Assembly: GCF_907164915.1 (NCBI RefSeq)
Contig: NC_061862.1
Coordinates: 5,212,358-5,276,357, forward strand
DNA: 64,000 bases
Origin: Impatiens glandulifera
Lineage: Eukaryota > Streptophyta > Magnoliopsida > Ericales > Balsaminaceae
Direction of reading: 5' to 3'
The notes under the pieces: model-generated
The model's database searches: none
Told to the model about the DNA's origin: nothing
Seen by the model: the letters and a program-made list of their open reading frames with translations, nothing else
Shown: one piece after another, positions 52,701-64,000 of the stretch
How the letters are laid out: each line of letters begins with the position of its first letter
How positions within the stretch are numbered: the first letter of the stretch is position 1
Program-made: the position numbers and the translations under genes

Positions 52701-54879
52701 AGTGTTTCCGGTGAAAATCTAATCTATGATCTTTTGGTCTTTTAAGTCGACATTTTCCAGTAGACCCATAGAAATGTTAATAACTAACTAATTTCTTTAA
52801 ATCATTTTTTCTTATAAGAGATCTATTTTTTTCTAAGATTTTCTAGATACTAGACATTATTCAGATCAACTATGGGCAACTCGTGTAAGAGTCGGTCCAT
52901 TGGATTTTTACTAAACATTTTTTAAAGACAATGTGTTAAATAGCTTGCAAATTTCATTTATTCAAGCATGATTCTTGTCGTGCATATGTAATGAAATAAG
53001 GCATGGGGCTCGATCCTTCCTTAAGAACACCGGTCTTAGTCCTCGGTCGGAGCTGAAGAAAATTGGTCTTGGTCCTCGGTTAGAGACTAGATTTTCCCGG
53101 TCGCGGTTGAAGAATAGGACCGAGAATTACCGGTCCTAGGCTAAAAGCCCTAGGCCCTAGGTGTTTATATTTTGGTCAAAATTTCATAAAGCTATAACTT
53201 TTGATTCATATCATTGAATTATGATCTGTAAGATACAGTTAGTTTATATGACCATGAAGAACAAAAGCCCTAATATAAATCATGCTTTTAAGATCTTAAC
53301 AAAAATCAATTTCAAAACACCATTTCTATGTCAAATTTTGGGATTTTTCAAATTAGACCATTTCAATGCCTCATTTTTATTCTATTAGCTTTGAAATGAT
53401 GAATATAATTGAACTCAACCAACACAAAAACATCATTTAAATATTAAAACAGTTTTTTAAGATTGAATCAAATTAATAATGTTAACGTTGTTATAGTTAC
53501 CTGGAAATTATCCTAACATATCAACAAATATATATAGAAACTAATTGGATCAAAAAGTCCAGACTGAAACCAAGAACACGAAATTTTTGAAAATCCAGTT
53601 TTCAAACACAAATTTTCGAAATTCTTGATTTAAGTTGATTTGATTGATTCTCTTTCAACAGAAAGTTCATACATGATATATATAATGATTCTAAACAATA
53701 AAATCACATAATCAAGCTTAAGAACAGATCAATCCCGATCAAAAAAAATTGAAAAATTTTAAAATTTTCAATTACAGATTGATATATAGGCATTCTGGAT
53801 TCATAACAACACATGGAGAACACTTTTGGGAGGTGTTGAAAGCTATCTAGGAGCCTGGATCTAAGCAAGAGTCGCCGAAGAAGTATTTGACAAAAACCAT
53901 TAATTGGCCGGATTTTCAAACTTTGATTCTGATGGTTATAGGCTATAATTCTTAGTGTTTGTTTGATGATTTGCTTAATATAACATTGGAGACTATTTAT
54001 AGTGTTCTAAGGTCAGTCGGGAGGGATACTTCAGGTCAAAAATACCCTCCAACGATCTTATCTCTAAAACGTGGTAGTGTTATTCAGGGCAGGATAAGGT
54101 TTTGGATAAGGATGTCTTGTAGGCGAGGATAAGGCGGAGGCGTGGTCAAATTTTGAAGGGATAAAGAAGACCGTATCATGAGCTATCCCTTCTAGAAGAA
54201 ACACGACAATGACGATCGTGAGTCCGGCTAGCCCTGCGTACCAGCGAAGAAGACGCTTGAAACGACGTCATTTCGGCTAACGGGGTTAGTCCATCTCATT
54301 AGTTGATTCGGTGTGGTAGGTGCGCGTTTGATTCGTTGTAGTGGGCTACATGGGAGCGTCTGGACTGTTGGATGAAGTCTGGGTGCTCATCTGATGTTCC
54401 AAGATCCTGCTACAAAATTTTAACAAAAATCCGGCTACACTAGATTATCATATTTTAAGATTATTAAAAATCAATTTTAAGTCCCATTTTTACTTTTTAA
54501 CCACAAAAAAAATATTTTTAGAATCATAATAAAAATTATGATCATATTTTAATTTTTTTTGTATTTTTTTGGAATTTTGGGGTATTTTCTTTAATTGGTT
54601 TAAATCATAAATTAAACATAATTCATGATTAAATCACAATTAAATATTTTTAACCTCTTATTTGGTATAATTTGGGTAAAATAAATACAATAATTTATCA
54701 TTAAATTATTTTTTAATTTTGAATGATTTTCCTAATTAGGATTTAATTATCACAATAATTAACCCTTAATTAGGTTTTAATTCATTCTTTGAGTTATTTT
54801 GAATATAAAAATTCAAAATATTATTTTAATACTATTAAAAATAATAATATTATTTGAAAATAGGGTAATTCAAATTTTC
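52701..54879. other. Unrecognised region, partly GC-richer
   Basis: 52760-52990 is a diverged copy of the 570-bp repeat at 40808-42450. 52998-53170 and 53990-54430 are clearly GC-richer, with phrases such as CTCGGTCGGAGCTG and ACGACGTCATTTCGGC. Possibly pieces of an LTR, but no ends, primer site or coding domain seen. Confidence 0.45.
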
Positions 54880-54899
54880 ATGTTTACAAGCTTAAACCT

Positions 54900-55620
54900 A
54901 GGAACAAATTTTCGTGTGAACATCCTAGTGATGGTGTTCACAACGACCAGAGATAGAGAAGGCAACACGCGAACACCCAAACGATGGTATTCACAATGAC
55001 TAGAGATAGAGAAAACAACCGTCTCTCCAACTGCCAAAGCAAATTGAAGTAGGGGTCTCTCCAGTGAAGGAACCTCGTACTACAATCCCCAGAAGGAATT
55101 GGGGTAGCCTAAACCTTAAAGAACAAATTCACGTGTAAACACCTAGCGATCAACACAAGGCTTGAATTACTTGAATACATAATCAAAAATGTCCCTAGTA
55201 AAGACTAGAGTATTTTGCTTTCATGATGCAACAGACAATGAAACAATCAGCACATGGCATACGTGAATGCATGCTAAAAAATGTTCATAATAAAGACTAG
55301 AGTATTTTGTTTTCATGATGCAACATACAATGAAGCAATCAGTACAAGGTTTGAGTATGTGAATGCATGCTCAAAAGTGTCCCTAGTAAAGACTAGGGCA
55401 TTTTGTTCTCATCATGTAACAAATAATAAAACAATCAGCACAGGCCACGAATACGTGAATGCATGCTAAAAAATTCCCTTAGTAAAGATTAGGGCATTTT
55501 GTTCTCATGATGCAAAAAATAATGAAACAATCAACACAGGGCTTGAATACATGAATGCATGCTCAAACTTCCCCTAGTAAAGACTATGGTATTTTGTTTT
55601 CGTAATGCAAGAGTGATGAA
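54900..55620. repeat. Two tandem repeat arrays next to gypsy remnant 2
   Basis: 54900-55020 has about two units of ~65 bp (GATGGTATTCACAATGACTA, GAGATAGAGAA). 55190-55620 has about four and a half units of ~95 bp, starting CCTAGTAAAGACTAG with ATTTTGTTCTCATGATGCAA and GTGAATGCATGCT. They lie on the 3' side of the gypsy pol remnant. Confidence 0.8.
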
Positions 55621-55776
55621 AGAAGACTTTAATCTTTATGTCACGTGGTTAGCTCTAGACTGAAACATTTTCAACGCATAAAACTTGCAAAAAGTTCTGG
55701 ACTATCTCAACCAAGATGAAATTCAACTTCTTTCTTTTTCCCTCAACGTAGAAAATGTTATCCAACAAAGTCCCCC

Positions 55777-58700
55777 ATTTTATACTTATCAAGTGACTAA
55801 ATTTTGGACTTAGGATAAGGATTTGGTATTCATTTTTTTAGAACCACCTTGAGCCAAGTGTTTCGGAGTTTTATCTGCTCCCTTCACTTTTTTTAGAGAG
55901 AAATCCTTGAAAATTCTAAGCCTTGATGAATTCATGCTCGGGTATATATGATAGAGCCAGCACGCCTAACGAGATTGTCTAGTGGTAATTTCAAATTTTC
56001 AATATTTTGATGAATACTTTGTTCATTAATTTTTTTCTTAGTATCATCGGTATATCTGACAAAATCGATACGCCTAGCGAGATTGCCCAACGATGATTTC
56101 AAAGCCTCAACTTTTTGATGAATACTTTGTTCATTGATTTTTTAGTATCATCGGTATATATGACCAAATCGATACGCCTAGCGAAATTTCCCAATGGTGT
56201 TTCAAAGTCTCAACATTTTGATGAATACATTGCTCGTTGATTTTTTTTTATTTAGAGTTTCAAATCAATCTCTCTCCCAGATACATTTCTTTTTGCGAAG
56301 CCAGACAATCCTCCTAATCCACTCAGCTTTTAGGTTAGGTTTGGGTTCTATTGTGTCTCGATGTGTTTGTAAATATTTTTTAACAATCGCAAGGTATCTT
56401 GAAGGAAATCAACAAACAAAACTTCTCCACGTGAGTCTTTTTAGAAAGACTTCGAACCCACTTTCGAAACCAGTCCCTAGTTAAGAATTGATCATAACGC
56501 TTACTCGTTTCATAATGTCCTTGTCGGCATGGACGGATCTAGGAATTAATATTAGGGTGGGCTTGAAAAACAAAATGAATTAAAATTTTGAGATAAACTT
56601 TAAAAATGAAAAATAAAATAATAATATATAATTTGAGATAATCAAATTTAAAATTTTGTCACATTAACCAATAAACACCTAATATAACCTTCATTAAAAG
56701 TTTGTCCCATAGAATTTAATTTTTTTAATACTTGAAAATATATCTTACATACATATAATTATCAAAGAAAAACTCATTAAATCAAAAAAGAAAGGAAAGA
56801 CAAAAAATAATTCTAATACTTTTAAATTTATAGATAGATAGGTTAAATATTATACATTTAATAACCATAATTTCTTATGTGATAAATAATATTGATTTTG
56901 TTCGTCTCAAATATACATAACTTTTATAATAAAATATTTATCTCTTCATTGTCCATCTAATACATTATTTATGTTACAAAAAAAAAATTATTTATACAAT
57001 TTATCTTTAAACTTCATCTTATTCTAATAGACATAAAAAAAATCAAAATAAGAAGTCTTCGAAGTTTCAATTCGATTGGCCTTTGAAATTTGATTTTTAC
57101 TTCAGTTAAAAATTTAAATGATATATATGTATATAAGAAGAGAAATGAGTAAAAAAAAGTAAAGTAAAAAAGAATAGTAAATTCTATGTGTTATATTATA
57201 TGTGTTATATTAGAGAGGAGTTAAGTGACAACATTCCTGGTCTTCTACACCACGTCTTCTCTCTCTTGTATGTATGCATATCACCATCTGCTACTAAATT
57301 ATGCTGAAGTTGGATATATATAAAAATTAGGATAAGCTTGGGTGGGATGAGCTTAGGGTGGGCTTAAGCCCACCTCAGCCCTAAGTTGCATCCGTCCCTG
57401 CTTGTCCGTTCATGACAACAAAGATCATGATTTTCTTTACACCAAGGATAAAAATGTTTTGAATGATTTCGACCAAACCTATTTGATAGGCTACTTACCT
57501 ATCCCCAAAATGGGGAATCGGGTCCAAAGGCAGTTCAATGTTCTTCTGTCAATGCCGAGAGCATTGAATTGAAAGGAAAATGGAAGAAATTTCCTCAGTG
57601 TGCTTGTTAACAAGTCTTCAACATGATTTTTTTAGAAACTTGACATTTGCAATAACGTTGAAAGTTTTTTTTTAAAATGCATTTGGAAAAATGCCCCTAG
57701 TATGAAAACTAGGAATCCAAAAACAATGTCATAGAATACATGCTTGGATATAAATACAAAAAAACAATGTTGAACTCATGATATGTATTTTTTGAAAAAT
57801 GCTCTTGTAGAAAACAAAGGATTTAAGTGTTCACTCCGTTCGGGAAAATCTTTGACAATCATGGCATAACGTGAAATGAAGAAATTTTGGTTTTTTTTTA
57901 GAAAGGAAAAAAAATCAAACACACGACATTTTCTCCATTTCAAACATAATATTTCTTGAGCGTATCAAGATTAAAAGGGGACGAGCATTCATCACCATCG
58001 AGAGAGGTGAGACGCACAAATCCTCCTGAAAAGATATGTTTGATGACAATAGGTCCCTCCCATGGCTTCTGGAACTTCCCTCTAGGATCCTACAACTCTC
58101 AGGTCTTCTTGAAAACAAGATCTCCGACAACAAGATGCATAGGCTTGACCTTCTTGTTGAACTCCCTTGCCATGCGTCTTTGGTAAGCTTGCGTCTTACA
58201 CAAGGCATCCAGTCTTCGGTTCTCCATGAGCGATAGCTGATCGTACCGAGATTTCAACCAATCTTCCTCAACAACGTGGTTCTCCAAAAGAAACCTAAGA
58301 GTGGGCAACTTTATCTTAATGGGTTGGACTACTTCTGTGCTGTAGACCAACGAATACGGAGTTTTGCTTGTAGATGTCCCAGAAGTGGTTCGATAACCTC
58401 ATAGAGCGTAAGGAAACTTCTCATGTCAATCCCTATATGTTTGTGTGGTTATCTTCAATATTGAGATCACATTCTTGTTAGAAGCCTCAACCGCTTCATT
58501 GGTTTACGGTCGGTATGGTGACGACTTGTGATGCTCAATCTTGAACTCTTCCAAGAGTCCGATCACTTTGCCTTGAAAATTTCGTCCGTTATCATAAATC
58601 ATAGAATGGGGAACCCCATATCGACTGATTATATTGTTGCAAATAAACTTTGTCATATGGGAGGATTTGAGGACTTTGAACGAAGAAGCATCAACCCACT

Positions 58701-59313
58701 TGGTGAAATAGTTAATAGCAACTAGAATGAACTCATGACCATTGGAAGCGTGGGGGTGAATTTTTCCGATGATATTGATTCCCCATGTGGAGAATGGCCA
58801 TGGAGAGGTCATGTTATAGAGAAAAGAGGTAGGAGTGTGTTTCAGATTGGCATAAATCTGCCATTGATGACATTTCTTGACAAACGCAATACAATCTTGT
58901 TCTAAATTTTGTCAAAAGTACCCTAGCCAAAGCATTTTTTTAGCAATGGCCATGCCATTCATATGGGAACCGCAATTCCCAATGTGCACTTCTTCCATGA
59001 TGGTGGTAAATTTTACATGATCTACACAAAGCATATTTTGTCCATCGAAAAATCTTCGATAGAGAGAACCTGCCACAACCACATAGCTAGTGGAAAACTG
59101 ACAAAGAGCACGACGCTCCTTTTTCTGAAAGTGGATAGGATATTATCCTTTTTCAATATAAGTCTGGATGGGCTAGAAACAAGGTTTACTTGAAACATCA
59201 GCATTATCGACCACTAGCTTCTCATAGATATAATTGTGTCTTTGTAGTATCTTGAGTGGTTTGATCTTGATTCCATCGGGATTTTAAGTCATTGCCGCAA
59301 GTTTAGCAAAGGC
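55777..59313 (-). mobile_element. Degenerate Ty3/gypsy pol remnant, copy 2
   Basis: Collinear with 29008-31660. After removing the 881-bp insertion footprint, both blocks are about 2652 bp. Minus-strand pieces: integrase zinc region near 58960-59204, integrase core 58504-58812 (WPFSTWGINIIGKI, SNGHEFILVAINYF, SRYGVPHSMIYDNG), integrase C-terminus 58099-58350 (YDQLSLMENRRLDALC). RT and RNase H are not present in this copy. The catalytic Asp of WGMD-type motifs is Asn here, as in copy 1. Confidence 0.87.
56528..57400. mobile_element. hAT-like miniature element inside gypsy copy 2
   Basis: 873 bp, left end CATGGACGGATCTAGG, right end inverted CAGGGACGGATGCAAC. The 8-bp flanks CTTGTCGG (56520-56527) and CTTGTCCG (57401-57408) differ by one base. 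The empty site is visible in gypsy copy 1 (CTTGTTGG at about 29750). No transposase. Confidence 0.88.
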
Positions 59314-60042
59314 ATTAATCTGATATTCATCATCAATTCTGTTTTCAAACATAAATGCCCTCTAATTATAAATCAAAATAGAGCATTAAAACATAATTGA
59401 TTATACTATATATAAAACAAAAGAATTAAGTAGTATAAAGGATAAAATATTCATCATTAATTTGCAAAGTTGCAGTAGTGGTAGGTCAAAATGGATACAT
59501 TAAAAGTATAAAATATTCATGTGTTCAAATTTGATTCAATCATGAATCGAAATTGAGGTATTATAGCACAAAATCCAGATATGTAAATGATTTAAATTTA
59601 TTTGCCAAATTAATAAGTTCTATTATAATAATAGGTTGATTTATTTTTTACTCTTTATCTCATTTTTCATAATTGGTTACACTACATATATACTACATAA
59701 AAATTAAGTAAATCTTATATTTATCAATTTTCATACATAAATAAGTTCAAGTCAAACTTTTCATAATTGGTTATAATGTTTAACCAAATAATTCAGAACA
59801 AGAATGATCTCATATCAATACTTTTTTTTAAGTAAATGGTCCTCCAATCAAAAGTCAAAGATGTAGTAGAAAGCATACAATTGATCTTCAATTTTCAAAG
59901 ATGTACTAGTTTACAATCGAAATTGAGGCATTAAAACACAAAATCTCGAGATGTAAATGATCTAAACTTATTTTGCAAATTAATAAGTTCTAATAATAGG
60001 TTGATATGTTTTGACTCTTATCTTACTTTCCATAATTTGTTA

Positions 60043-60076
<34 letters not shown>

Positions 60077-61609
60077 GACAAAAGTTAAGTAACAACGTAA
60101 ATCTTATATTTATCATCAGTTCTCGTACATAAATAAATTCAAGTCAAACTTTGGTTAAAATATTTAACCAAATAATTCAATAACAAGGTGATCTCATATT
60201 TAGCATCAATACTTTTTTTCAAGTAAATGGTCTTCCCATAAAAAGTCAAAAATACGTACAATCGATCTTTTAACATAAATAAATTATAACATACGACAAA
60301 ATATTCAATAAATAGTATTCATATCATCATTGATATTTTTAGACATTTATTTTTAGACATGAATGGTACTTTCAACGACAAGTCTAAACATTAAACAACA
60401 TTAAATCGTACAATAATAATGAGTAAATGTTAACTTATTGTGGGTAGAAATATGCTACAATGATAAGTTCATCATTATAACCATAGTAAAAAAAATCAAA
60501 TAAAATGAAAAATCTAATATTCATCATCAATTTTAAAACATAATTAGACCTCAAGTGATAGGTCAAAATGGAGACATTCAAAGTATATAATATTAGAACC
60601 TAAATGAGATGGGAAAATGTGCTTAAAATGATAAGTTGAATCCATTATAAGTTAGTCAAACTTTTCATAATTGGTTATAATATACAATAAAATGATTAAG
60701 TAAAAAGTGTAATATTATATTTAACATTAATATTAATATTATTTTTTATAAGACTATCTCTGACTGTAAAATCTATTTTTAAATTTATTTTGGTGTAAAT
60801 TTCACATCAAACAATAATTCTTCTCTAACTGAAAAATTCATTCTCAAACTCAAAAGAATATTCTTATAATATTCTTTTTACTTAAATTTTATAATTTTTT
60901 AATATTAACCTCATATATTTTACAATGTTATAAATTAAATCAAAATATTTTAATATACTCTAATTTTTTTAAATTTAATTGTAAATTATTTATAAAAATT
61001 ATTAAAAATACAAAAATTAAAATACACAAAATATATATTTTTTAATATTATTATAATTTTTTTAAACATTATTATAATATTTTTTTGAACACTATTATCA
61101 ATTTTGATTATTATTATAAATTTATATTATATAAAAAATATTATATAAATAAATTAAAATAATAAATTATATAAATAAGTTTAATGGGTAAAATATACCT
61201 AAATTAAGTTTAGGGGTTGAATTAGAATGGATTTTTTTTTTTGAGTTTATGAACAGTAAAACGCGGAAGAGGAAGAAAATTTGGGTTTGCATTTGGATAT
61301 CGGTTAGAGGGAAGAGGTGGTTTGAGTTTGGGTATGTGTTGGAGATGCTCTAAGTAATTTGTGCTCGAATCAAAATCAAAATAAATATATTAAAAAGTGT
61401 ACCATCTTTCCACCTAAATGATTAATTAGACTTATTTCACAATTTACTCCAATGACAACTTGAACTTTATGATCATTGTTTCCATAATTGGTTATCACAT
61501 AAGAATAAAATGATTAAGTAACAAGAATATTGATAGTTCGTCTAATGATAGGTTAAAATAACAACATTAAAACCTAGAATAGTTTAGGTGTAAATGATAA
61601 CTTATTGGG

Positions 61610-61705
<96 letters not shown>

Positions 61706-63329
61706 CTCAAATGATAAGTTCATCCATTATAACTCTTCAAAAGAATTTAGTAAATAATGCTCCCATAAAAAGTCAGTGAATATATTATAAAGCATACAAT
61801 CTTCAGATAGAAAGAGTTAATAAATATGCTCCAATGATAAGTTGATCTTTACTATTATTGTTCCTAGATTATAACATACAAACAAAATCATTTAGTAACA
61901 AGAATACTAATCTAATATTCATTATCAATTCTGTCTCTTGTCTCCAGTGATAAATCAAAATAATGACAACAAAATGTGCAGGTAGTCATTATAAATGATA
62001 ATTTATTTGGCAAATATGTTTATAAGTTTGTATATTATAATTATCACGAAAAAATTAAGTCACATGATAAATTTTGTATTTGTCATCAATTTTTAAACAT
62101 ATACAGTGCTCGAGTAAATTTATTATGGTTGATCAAGTTAAAAGAGTTGGTGTATAAGTGACTAAAAGTAATATTTTGATTCTCACTTAAAACGTCTTAT
62201 ATTAAAATGACGGTAATAACTTTGTGGAGTGAAATTAGTTCCTAAATAAATAAATAAAGAGTACTACAATGATGGATCAAAATGGAGACATTCCATTTAT
62301 ATAATATTAACACATAGATGACTCTACAAATGTTATAGCTCTAGTTGAACTTTCATTTGTTATATTATGCCACAAAATGATTTAGGAACATGTTAGAAGT
62401 TGAATTTGTAACTAAGATTAAGGTTCCTGATTATAATGGACCAAGAAGAATTATGTTGTTTCAAGATGCAGTGGAAGAATAGAAAAATAAGATTTTAAGG
62501 GTTTGGAAAAGAAGAAACAACATGGGATGAGAAGATTACATTGTTAGCGCCTAACAGTTCAAAGAGTTTCAAGACGAAGAATTAGGAAGATCATAAATAT
62601 AGCTAAGAGATAAGACAAACTTTGACAAAAAAACAAGTATACCCTTAAGTGGGACGTGAGTTCGCCCCTCAAATTTGAGGGGAAGATTGATTCAAAAACC
62701 GGATTCACAGAATTAGGTTTATAAAACAAATATTCAAACACTGTCTGTCAATTGAACTTTGTCGGACGTGATTCTATCAGTCATTCGATCAATCTTGAGA
62801 TCGTAGCATTATCTCCCCTTTCAAATTTTTTCACGTTGGCAGCATCTATAGGCATTGAAGGTTTACTTTTTCAGTATCTTTCCAAGTGTGGCCTTCTATT
62901 TCTGCCCCTTCCCCAGTTGATTAGCAAGGTATTTTATTGATAAATTTAAATATTTTAATAGTTTTATTTTATAATAAAATAAGCAATCAATCCAACAAAA
63001 ATAATGTAAATAGTTCTATTCTTCTGTAGGCCAGATCATGGACCAGGTTTAGCTGTTGATGATTTAAGAGCAGCTTAATTTCCAACTTTGATCTCAAAAC
63101 ATGTCAGTAAGTAAAAAAAAAATGGAAGTATTTAAAAGACGACTCTACAGATGACAAACAAAACAAAACAGCATTTTCAAAAAATGCATCATGATATTAA
63201 TATTTTGTTGGTAACTTCATTTAGCTGGAGTGGAGGAGCAACAACACTATATTAGAAAGCTGAAGATCAAATGACATCTCATTTGAAAACTAAAGAAAAA
63301 TATACTTCAATTATAAAATATAAATTCAT
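59314..63329. other. AT-rich intergenic DNA with dispersed repeats
   Basis: No gene supported. Imperfect repeats (TTTTCATAATTGGTTATAAT, TCTAATATTCATCATCAATT) recur through 59350-62400, in opposite orientation to related phrases at 33480-34200. (TA)n tracts at 60046-60076 and 61613-61694, the latter ending in (GT)n. 62750-62930 has an exon-like open stretch ending AGCAAGGTATTT, too weak to call. Confidence 0.6.
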
Positions 63330-64000
63330 TCATATTTGCATTTTCTATCCAAATTCCAGTCAAATTTAATTTGACATGTAGAATAATTCTCACATGTCAA
63401 AATTAAAAACATCAGCAACAATAAAGAAACAACAGTTTTCAGACAAAGAAACAACCAACCTATAAAAGTTTTGGCCATCCATCTGTAAATCTCTCAAGTA
63501 CACAGTAAGGAACAATCATAAGAAAAAAAACAGTTTATAATCTACTATTGGGGGGTGGGGTGTAAGTTAAGATATCACTTTAAGTTTCCAGCTTCAGCTT
63601 CAGCCTCAGCTTCTTCTTCTTCTTCTTCTTCTTGCTTTTGAAGGATAAGGCCATCTTGGGTTGCGGCTGGGTCAAGATCCCAACAGCATTCTGGCAGATC
63701 ATCAGTCTTCTCTGCACCTCTAATTCGCCAAGAAGGAACACAATGTGAGAATCTCAACATTTCCTTCTTCAAAACCCTACAAATGGAACCCTTATCTGGG
63801 TTCCTCCCATACACAGTCCTGTAACCATCTACTTTCACCAGTGGACACATGCAAACCCCATCTTCTTCATCATAATCCATCATAATTTCCACCATCTCAT
63901 ATTGATGCCTAACTTCAGAGGGGGTCTCCCTGTTCCATTCCGATGACCAGTTCTTGTATATGGCCCATATATCTCCGCTCCTAGGATAAATTCTAAGGCA
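63330..64000 (-). CDS. Second DUF3444/DnaJ-like gene, C-terminal part, cut by window end
   Basis: Minus strand: DIWAIYKNWSSEWNRETPSE, then MVEIMMDYDEEDGVC, GYRTVYGRNPDKGSIC, MLRFSHCVPSWRI and CCWDLDPAATQDGLIL, closely matching the end of the gene at 35019-37241. It ends at 63575 in an E/A run (longer than in copy 1) and GNLK. Loss of one base relative to copy 1 (GGAAAC for GGGAAAC) replaces the KLKVIS ending. The 3' flank to about 63330 is also homologous (TGACATGTAGAATAATTCTC). The rest of the gene lies beyond the window. Confidence 0.87.

Noticed and set aside
61594..61779. Open frame of alternating I and Y
   Set aside because: Translation of a (TA)n microsatellite.
62750..63081. Possible two-exon gene (exon-like stretch ending AGCAAG/GTATTT, later TTCTGTAG/GCCAGATCATGG)
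   Set aside because: Splice signals look plausible, but the two stretches do not share a frame free of stops and I recognise no protein.
1..64000. CRISPR arrays, operons or bacterial-type regulatory sites
   Set aside because: The sequence is plant nuclear DNA; short repeats seen are tandem arrays or transposon parts, without spacer structure.

Overview
This window is nuclear DNA from a flowering plant, almost certainly a eudicot. It holds a plant-type LRR receptor kinase, DnaJ/DUF3444 genes, plant snRNA promoter motifs (USE plus TATA), a plastid rps4 fragment and plant copia, gypsy and hAT elements. An asterid is my guess, because I recall the accessory domain described below mainly from asterid predicted proteins; the sequence does not prove it. 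The window is transposon-dominated, with few intact host genes.

Layout. 1-1981: 3' part of an LRR receptor kinase gene (RGI/RCH-like) with at least four inactivating lesions. 2158-28974: one Ty1/copia element on the minus strand (SIRE-like layout: gag, pol, then a long post-pol coding region), flanked by the 5-bp target duplication GATTG. Two more elements are nested in its pol gene. One is 10064-17746 (minus strand, same family, target duplication GCTTC, with a 500-N assembly gap). The other is 18700-23928 (plus strand, related family, target duplication AATTG), which has no gag or pol and keeps only a piece of the accessory gene. 29008-32730: degenerate Ty3/gypsy pol on the minus strand. 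34374-37241: an apparently expressible DnaJ-like/DUF3444 gene. 37500-44320: AT-rich DNA with several tandem repeats, a plastid rps4 fragment, and an inverted-repeat element carrying a broken ABCG transporter fragment. 45057-47176: a U6 snRNA gene split by a 2-kb hAT-like element. 48030: a U2-like 5' end behind a good U2-type promoter. 49316-50199: a hAT-like element. 51603-51673: a decayed tRNA-Gly(GCC). 52128-52700: a probable LINE tail. 54900-59313: tandem repeats and a second copy of the gypsy remnant, itself carrying a hAT-like insertion. 63330-64000: the 3' end of a second DUF3444 gene on the minus strand.

The most interesting system is the copia family. Its members carry, after pol, three successive genes that encode diverged versions of the same domain. 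Each gene has its own TATA box about 80-115 bp upstream of its ATG. The third gene is extended into a long basic and coiled-coil protein. The element at 18700-23928 kept the LTRs, primer site, duplicated polypurine tract and the second half of this third gene, and lost everything else. That argues that the accessory protein matters to the family, or can act in trans. All three elements also share a duplicated polypurine tract, and an LTR hairpin whose stem shows base-pair covariation.

Stem-end comparisons, LTR differences and homologies were all made by eye. LTR differences are approximate: about 8 for the element at 10064-17746, about 17 for the outer element, and about 18 for the element at 18700-23928. 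They suggest that the same-family nested copy is the youngest insertion.
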